Source of the DNA: Phycisphaeraceae bacterium
GTDB lineage: Bacteria > Planctomycetota > Phycisphaerae > Phycisphaerales > Phycisphaeraceae
Length of the DNA: 5,389 nucleotides
NCBI GenBank assembly: GCA_029260695.1
Contig: JAJDCT010000356.1
Span: forward strand, 1 to 5,389
Reading direction: 5' to 3'
Below, in pieces: positions 1-4,027 of this stretch. Under the pieces are notes generated by a model. It saw nothing but the letters and a program-made list of their open reading frames with translations, was not told the origin of the DNA and made no database searches. Made by a program: the position numbers and the translations under genes. Position 1 is the first letter of the stretch; each line of letters starts with the position of its first letter.

Positions 1-287
1 GTGATCGAGAGGTCGCCTAAGTCGCTGCGGTCTCCTACATCAGCGTCGAACTGGTTCTGGGTCAGGGTCACCGAGTCGTCGTAAGTAAATGATCCTGAGA
101 AAGTATCAGTGATGTCTATCCCAGAGCCAACCAGGAAATTCAGGTCATCTTCCACGCTGGTGATGTTCCCTGTGAATTCAAATTGGATCAACTCCCCTTG
201 GCTCGCATTGGAAGCCAAGAGTGATAAACACCCCGCCAGTGTGAACACATACGGCCTGGGTGCGTGACGGGTGCGCTGGAAACACAT
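1..287 (-). CDS. Exported protein, N-terminal part (PEP-CTERM-associated type), truncated by the window edge
   Basis: The ATG at 287-285 opens a frame that stays open to base 1, giving 95 complete residues. The start is set by a good Shine-Dalgarno 7 nt upstream. The N-terminus has a basic stretch (Arg5, Arg7, Arg11) and a hydrophobic core at about residues 13-25, then Ser-Asn-Ala at 26-28, a plausible signal peptidase I site. An alternative is the lipobox-like LAGC at 17-20, which would make it a lipoprotein. The mature start (GELIQFEFTGNITSVEDDL, then FSGSFTYDDS at about 66-75) matches the pattern of secreted proteins that often end in a PEP-CTERM sorting signal: a beta strand, 'FTGxxTSV', then 'F-G-SFTYD'. 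The C-terminus lies outside the window, so the sorting signal cannot be seen. No enzymatic function is suggested. Base composition is less GC-rich than cca. Export is fairly certain; the family assignment is moderate. Confidence 0.7.
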   Translation of the reverse strand, partial: MCFQRTRHAPRPYVFTLAGCLSLLASNASQGELIQFEFTGNITSVEDDLNFLVGSGIDITDTFSGSFTYDDSVTLTQNQFDADVGDRSDLGDLSI

Positions 288-294
288 GAGTCTG

Positions 295-300
295 TCCTCT
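295..300 (-). promoter_or_regulatory. Ribosome binding site of the exported-protein gene
   Basis: On the minus strand AGAGGA lies 7 nt before the ATG at 287. It is the clearest Shine-Dalgarno in the window and fixes the start of the exported-protein gene. Confidence 0.75.
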
Positions 301-333
301 GTTTATAGCGGGCCGGTCAATACAGGAAACCTA

Positions 334-361
334 AGCATACCACCCTGATGACCCGTTACAA
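334..361 (-). promoter_or_regulatory. Possible sigma70-type promoter for the exported-protein gene
   Basis: Read on the minus strand, TTGTAA (361-356) and TATGCT (339-334) are separated by 16 nt, each matching 4 of 6 consensus positions. Transcription would start near 327, about 40 nt before the ATG. The surrounding stretch (about 355-440) is markedly AT-rich compared with the rest of the window, which suits a promoter. This is a consensus match only; planctomycete promoters are poorly defined, so it is tentative. Confidence 0.3.
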
Positions 362-553
362 GACATAATTAATTGAGGACGGATACTTGTTTGAGATAAT
401 TGCTGCAGATATGCCAGAAGATAACCTGATTTTCTTAAAATACCCCCCCAGCTTAACGATGCAGCGGGACCCGCTATTGATAAGGATTTTCTTGGCTAGG
501 AACACGCGCCAGGGTTGTGCGGGTCATGGATGTGAGGCGCGCTAACCCGGCAA

Positions 554-2035
554 CTACAGCCCGCCGTTGTCGGTGAGGACACTCAACAGGTCAGACATGC
601 TCGTGGTCGCGAACGTGGTCGCCGAATCGCTGACCGCGTAGGGGATCATCAACAGATCGCCATTAAGTAACGCCCCGCACGTGTAGACGACGTTCGGCAC
701 GTACCCCTCACGCTCGTTGGCTTCCGGGACGATCAGCGGGTTCTTCAGGTGCCCTATGACCTTCGATGGATCATCAAGGTCCAACAGCGACGCGCCGATG
801 CAGTACTGCCGCATCGGCCCGACGCCATGCGTCAACAGAACCCATCCCACCTCCGTCTCGATCGGCGGGCCGCAGTTACCGATCTGGATGAACTCCCAGG
901 GGTAGCGCGGTGCCTGCAGCTTCACCGCCTCGTTCCAGAAGTGCGTGTTGTCCGAGCGCATCATGAACATATTCTCGCCGTCCAGCCGGGAGATCATGTG
1001 GTACAGCCCGTCGATCTTCCTGGGGAACAGGGCCATCCCCTTGTTCTGCACATACTTCCCATTGAGCGTGTGGACCTTGATGTCGGTGAAGTCCTCGGTC
1101 TCCAGGAGCTGCGGCAGGATGCGGAACCCGTTGTAGGCCGTGTATGTCCCGAAGTAGGTCACCTTCCCATTATCATCAACGAACCGGGTCATCCGCAGGT
1201 CTTCGATCCCCTTGGACTCGTTCTCGCTGGTCGGGAAGATGACAATCTCGGAGGGGTCGGCATCCGGCGGCACCAGCAGGTGGTAATTGCTGCGCGCAAG
1301 CCACAGCATGTTCTCCGCCGTCTCGTTGAACGTCGCTGGATTGTTCGGCCGCTCGCGCAGCTGCGCGACGGTGTGGTCCAGGTCCCTGTAAGTAAAAAAC
1401 TCCGGCATGGCGTCGAGGATGATCCTCGCCGTCTCGTTGTACGCCGCCATCTCGATCAATTTATAAAAGAACAGGTTCTTCTCATACACCTGGTCGGTCC
1501 GCATCCTAAGCCGGGCCGCGTACTTGCTCGGCGGGTCGAAGGTGATCTCGCCCTGGGTATCGACCTTGCCCGTGCGGAAGACGATCGAGGAGACATGCCC
1601 CTCGCCCGTGGCACGCAGGCTCATGATGAACCGTTGCTCGCCCTTGCCCAGGCCGTCCTGATTAGGGTGCGGGACGATGGACGGATTAAATAAAGCCGCC
1701 GACTCGATCGAGTACTCCATCGTGAAGTACGACCCGATCAGTAACTGGCGTTCGCGTGTCAGCTCCTCGGGCCTCTCCAGAAGCGGCCTGACGAAGTCGA
1801 AGTGGTTCTCAAGCACCGCCTCGATCCGTCGGTGCCGATCACCGAAGTCTTGCAGCACCCGCTCCAGCAGCGACGCGACCTCGGCCTCGGGCAGCTCGGC
1901 GACACGCCTGATCACCGCCATCACCCGCGTCTCGTCACCGACCTGGAAAAACCGCGTGATCACACGCCGGTCGTCGGAGATGAACCGGTCGGGGTGGCGG
2001 ATGACGCTGAGTTTGCAGGTGGCTCGGGCTGGCAT
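554..2035 (-). CDS. Glycoside hydrolase family 130 protein, probable beta-mannoside phosphorylase
   Basis: This 493-residue protein has the GH130 five-bladed propeller signature over about residues 110-490. Visible blocks are FNPSIVPHP (116-124), MSLRATGEGHVSS (138-150), GIEDLR (276-281), YHMISRLDGENMF (345-357), GPPIETEVGWVLLTHGVG (389-406), GASLLDLDDPSKVIG (414-428) and YVPNVVYTCGALLNGD (445-460). Asp279 in GIEDLR sits where the family has its catalytic Asp in an EDPR motif; here Leu replaces Pro. Arg350 and His403 fall where GH130 phosphorylases place phosphate-contacting basic residues, so phosphorolysis of a beta-mannoside is more likely than hydrolysis (inference). No signal peptide is seen, so a cytoplasmic enzyme is expected. 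About 110 N-terminal residues, probably largely helical, precede the propeller. The ATG at 2035 lacks a clear Shine-Dalgarno but keeps the PDRFISDDRRVITRFF block near the start. The substrate cannot be read from sequence, and no sugar transporter or partner glycosidase is adjacent. Confidence 0.88.
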   Translation of the reverse strand: MPARATCKLSVIRHPDRFISDDRRVITRFFQVGDETRVMAVIRRVAELPEAEVASLLERVLQDFGDRHRRIEAVLENHFDFVRPLLERPEELTRERQLLIGSYFTMEYSIESAALFNPSIVPHPNQDGLGKGEQRFIMSLRATGEGHVSSIVFRTGKVDTQGEITFDPPSKYAARLRMRTDQVYEKNLFFYKLIEMAAYNETARIILDAMPEFFTYRDLDHTVAQLRERPNNPATFNETAENMLWLARSNYHLLVPPDADPSEIVIFPTSENESKGIEDLRMTRFVDDNGKVTYFGTYTAYNGFRILPQLLETEDFTDIKVHTLNGKYVQNKGMALFPRKIDGLYHMISRLDGENMFMMRSDNTHFWNEAVKLQAPRYPWEFIQIGNCGPPIETEVGWVLLTHGVGPMRQYCIGASLLDLDDPSKVIGHLKNPLIVPEANEREGYVPNVVYTCGALLNGDLLMIPYAVSDSATTFATTSMSDLLSVLTDNGGL

Positions 2036-2185
2036 GGGTACGTTGCTTATCGGCAGCCCACACGTCAGGCTTGATACTTACACGCTCACCGCCTGGCGTG
2101 CGGGCTAATCTGACTTCATTGTTGATGGGGAGCTAGGAGCCGTGGTGCCGACAGCGGACACTCGCCGGCCGCCCGCCATCCCATG

Positions 2186-2968
2186 CTACTCTTGCGGCGG
2201 GTCACCAAACAACGCACGCCCGATCCGCAGCACGTTCGCTCCCTCCTCGATCGCGACCTCCAGGTCACTGGACATCCCCATCGACAGCACGTTGCACTCG
2301 GGCCCACCGATCTTGTCTTTGCGTATTTCCGAGAAGATCTCCGCCGTCCGCGCGAACCCGGGCCTGGCGTCTTCCGGGTTGTCCGTGTTCGGGCCCATCG
2401 TCATCAACCCACGCAGACGCAGGTGCATCATCGTGTCGATCTGATCCGCCAGATGGATCACCGCCGGGCCCGCCACGCCGGTCTTGTTTGGCTCGCTCGT
2501 GGCGTTCACCTGGATCAAGATGTCCACCACCGTGTCGATCCGCGCCGCGTAGTTGTGGATCTCCTCCGCCAGACGCAGGCTGTCCACGCTGTGGATCAAC
2601 CCCACCAGCGGGATGATCTGCTTGACCTTGTTCCTTTGCAGGTGCCCGACCATGTGCCAGCGGACCTTCTCAGGCAACCCGTCTACCGACGACTTAGGCG
2701 CCGCACCCGCCAGCGTCTTCTTGCGCCCAAGAAACTCTTCAAGCATCGCCACGCGCTGGCTGAGCTGCTGCACCTTCGATTCACCCAGCTCCGCGTGGCC
2801 CATCTCCACCAGCGTCCGGATCTGGTCCGGGCTCGCGTACTTGGTCACCGCGATCGTCTGCACATCGCCCGCCCGACGGCCGGCCTTATCCGCCGACGCC
2901 TGGATGCGGTCTTGCAAACGCCGATACGCGTCTTTCAATTCTGTTGGACCTACCAATTCTGTAGCCAT
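2186..2968 (-). CDS. YggS/PLPBP family pyridoxal-phosphate-binding protein (PLP homeostasis)
   Basis: This 260-residue protein is a single-domain type III fold PLP protein like E. coli YggS and human PLPBP. These bind PLP without a known catalytic activity and help keep vitamin B6 and amino acid pools balanced in the cytoplasm. Lys43 in AVTKYAS is the expected Schiff-base lysine. Other family marks are GESKVQQ (62-68, usually GENxVQE), WHMVGHLQRNK (104-114), SVDS (127-130), LRGLMTMGP (185-193) and LSMGMSSDLEVAIEEGA (228-244), the phosphate-binding region, followed by VLRIGRALFG (246-255). Length is a little above the roughly 230 residues usual for the family, because of an insert at about 80-100. 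The ATG at 2968 has no Shine-Dalgarno; no later Met precedes the PLP lysine, so this start is the only reasonable ATG. The gene follows dedA by 74 bp and could be cotranscribed. The family call is firm. Confidence 0.95.
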   Translation of the reverse strand: MATELVGPTELKDAYRRLQDRIQASADKAGRRAGDVQTIAVTKYASPDQIRTLVEMGHAELGESKVQQLSQRVAMLEEFLGRKKTLAGAAPKSSVDGLPEKVRWHMVGHLQRNKVKQIIPLVGLIHSVDSLRLAEEIHNYAARIDTVVDILIQVNATSEPNKTGVAGPAVIHLADQIDTMMHLRLRGLMTMGPNTDNPEDARPGFARTAEIFSEIRKDKIGGPECNVLSMGMSSDLEVAIEEGANVLRIGRALFGDPPQE

Positions 2969-3042
2969 ATCAAAAGGTTAGGCCGTTTTTCCCACCCACG
3001 CAAGACGACACGCACGCCAGAGCTTCTTTTTCCCCCAACCGC

Positions 3043-3660
3043 CTACTTCACCTTCGCCAGCCGCCTGTTCAATACCAGCTTCACCCCCACAAACACCACC
3101 GCCGCGACTAAAATCACCCCGATCACCCCACGCTCGCCATTGGCAACCCACTTACGCACCTGCTCCAGGTGATTCGCAAAGTAGTACGCCAGCCCCAGGA
3201 TCACCGGCACACTCACCAACGCCGCTCCCCCGTCATACAGCAAAAACTTCCAATACGGGATCTTGAAATTCCCCGCCGTGAAGATCGCCGGTGCCCGCAG
3301 GCCCGGCAAAAACCGCGCCGCAAACATGAACTTCCCCCCGTGTGCGTGCAGCAGCCCCTCCGTCCTCGCCAGACGCTTCTCCGTCAAAAAACGCCGCATC
3401 AACGGCAGCTTCGGCACATGGTGCCCGTACCGCCTCCCCAACACGAACACCATCATGTCCGCTCCCACCACCGCCAAAAACGTTAGCGGAAACAGCACCC
3501 ACGCATCCGCATACCCATAAAACGCCAGATACCCCGCCAGGATCAACGGGATGTCCTCAGGGATCGGCAGACCGAACCCGCTCAACAACAACAAACCAAG
3601 CACCACCACGTAAGGCATGTACGGCGCGTTCGTCCCAAGTTCGGTCAGGAATTCCATCAC
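3043..3660 (-). CDS. DedA family (VTT/SNARE-associated domain) inner-membrane protein
   Basis: This 205-residue membrane protein carries the DedA/VTT hallmarks: GFGLPIPEDIPLILAGYLA (28-46) with the acidic pair Glu35-Asp36 in a re-entrant loop, GRRYG (75-79), and ARFLPGLRAP (115-124), the conserved basic motif with Arg116 and Arg122. Hydrophobic segments lie at about 14-46, 54-74, 137-164 and 178-196, and the C-terminus is basic (NRRLAKVK). DedA proteins are linked to membrane homeostasis, and several members translocate undecaprenyl phosphate or phospholipids; which lipid this one handles cannot be told. The track of hydrophobicity and length fits the family (about 200-220 residues). GTG at 3660 is followed directly by ATG at 3657; an AGGA 10 nt before the GTG slightly favours GTG. 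The gene lies 367 bp downstream of cca and 74 bp before the YggS-type gene. Confidence 0.93.
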   Translation of the reverse strand: MMEFLTELGTNAPYMPYVVVLGLLLLSGFGLPIPEDIPLILAGYLAFYGYADAWVLFPLTFLAVVGADMMVFVLGRRYGHHVPKLPLMRRFLTEKRLARTEGLLHAHGGKFMFAARFLPGLRAPAIFTAGNFKIPYWKFLLYDGGAALVSVPVILGLAYYFANHLEQVRKWVANGERGVIGVILVAAVVFVGVKLVLNRRLAKVK

Positions 3661-3670
3661 AGGCGGAAGA

Positions 3671-3674
3671 TCCT
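3671..3674 (-). promoter_or_regulatory. Weak Shine-Dalgarno before dedA
   Basis: Minus-strand AGGA lies 10 nt before GTG 3660 and 13 nt before ATG 3657. The spacing slightly favours the GTG as start. The match is short, so this is tentative. Confidence 0.4.
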
Positions 3675-3740
3675 ACCCCCACCAGCCCCCCATGTCTTTT
3701 TCACCCCACCAAAGACCATTGATGCCCACGCCCCGTGTGT

Positions 3741-3780
3741 TTCCGGGGGTCTCCGGGGGTCTCCGGGGGTTTCCGTGGGG
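3741..3780. repeat. 10-bp tandem repeat, four copies, G-quadruplex-forming pattern
   Basis: Four head-to-tail 10-bp units: TTCCGGGGGT, CTCCGGGGGT twice, then the diverged TTCCGTGGGG. The plus strand has G-runs of 5, 5, 5 and 4 (3745-3749, 3755-3759, 3765-3769, 3777-3780) separated by loops of 5, 5 and 7 nt, which meets the usual intramolecular G-quadruplex pattern. The array lies 81-120 bp upstream of the dedA start, and the G-rich strand is the template strand for dedA. Confidence 0.85.
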
Positions 3781-3851
3781 TCTCTATCAATTAAAGTGTC
3801 CCCCAACCACTCCCCCTCACGAAACGCGACTTGTCACTCCCCATCACTCCC

Positions 3852-3879
3852 CAAAGCCCACGTTCTCCGAACGTGGGAC
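3852..3879. repeat. REP-like palindrome, copy 1 (intergenic)
   Basis: The core is CAAAG, then stem CCCACGTTC (3857-3865), loop TCC, stem GAACGTGGG (3869-3877), then AC. It is a perfect 9-bp stem with a 3-nt loop. It shares its flanks, loop and outer six stem pairs with copies at 4569-4596 and 5361-5388. Its left flank ACTCCCC is also shared with copy 2. It sits 149 bp after the cca stop in the direction of transcription, so it would be a hairpin in the cca 3' RNA, but no T-run follows it. Confidence 0.9.
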
Positions 3880-3953
3880 ATCACCACACCCTTACACCTC
3901 ACCCCCCCCCACGAAGCGCCGCGACTTGGGGCGGCCCCCGAATGTGCCGGCCC

Positions 3954-3982
3954 GCGCAAAACCCCCGATTGCGGTTTAGCGC
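3954..3982. repeat. 29-bp imperfect inverted repeat downstream of cca
   Basis: The arms are GCGCAAAACC (3954-3963) and GGTTTAGCGC (3973-3982), pairing at 9 of 10 positions (one A-A mismatch) around a 9-nt loop. It starts 46 bp past the cca stop on the minus strand. The position suits a transcription end or RNA-stabilising hairpin, but there is no T-tract, so it is not called a rho-independent terminator. Confidence 0.55.
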
Positions 3983-4027
3983 TCCCCACAAGCTCCCCTC
4001 CACATCATCAATCACACGCCCCAATCG

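Larger units (their letters stand above)
3661..4027. other. 367-bp repeat-rich intergenic region between cca and dedA
   Basis: I see no credible gene on either strand; long plus-strand frames here only read through C-rich sequence and have the composition of shadows of cca. The plus strand is extremely C-rich (a run of nine C at 3902-3910), broken by a G-rich tandem array at 3741-3780. It holds three structural elements listed separately: the 10-bp array, a REP-like palindrome and a 29-bp imperfect hairpin. Any promoter for dedA should lie here; I could not find a pair of promoter boxes with acceptable spacing. No hairpin followed by a T-run is visible after the cca stop. Confidence 0.7.

Noticed and set aside
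463..475. Short palindrome AGCGGGACCCGCT in the gap after GH130.
   Set aside because: It is a 13-bp palindrome with no following T-run on either strand near enough to call a terminator, and it is unlike the REP-like element.
411..545. Small plus-strand ORF of 44 residues between the exported-protein gene and GH130.
   Set aside because: It has no Shine-Dalgarno, no recognisable motif and includes a C7 run. It is compatible with chance in intergenic sequence.
749..1693. Plus-strand open frame of 314 residues opposite the GH130 gene.
   Set aside because: It is rich in Arg, His, Val and Leu with no recognisable domain, and lies fully antisense to well-conserved GH130 blocks.
2183..3172. Plus-strand open frame of 329 residues spanning the YggS-type gene.
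   Set aside because: It is antisense to a clear PLP-binding protein and crosses an intergenic gap; its composition is that of a shadow frame.
3725..3739. CCCACG-CCC-CGTGTG, resembling the outer stem of the REP-like palindrome.
   Set aside because: It lacks the CAAAG flank, the TCC loop, the inner stem and one stem pair. It could be a decayed copy but cannot be told from chance in such C-rich sequence.
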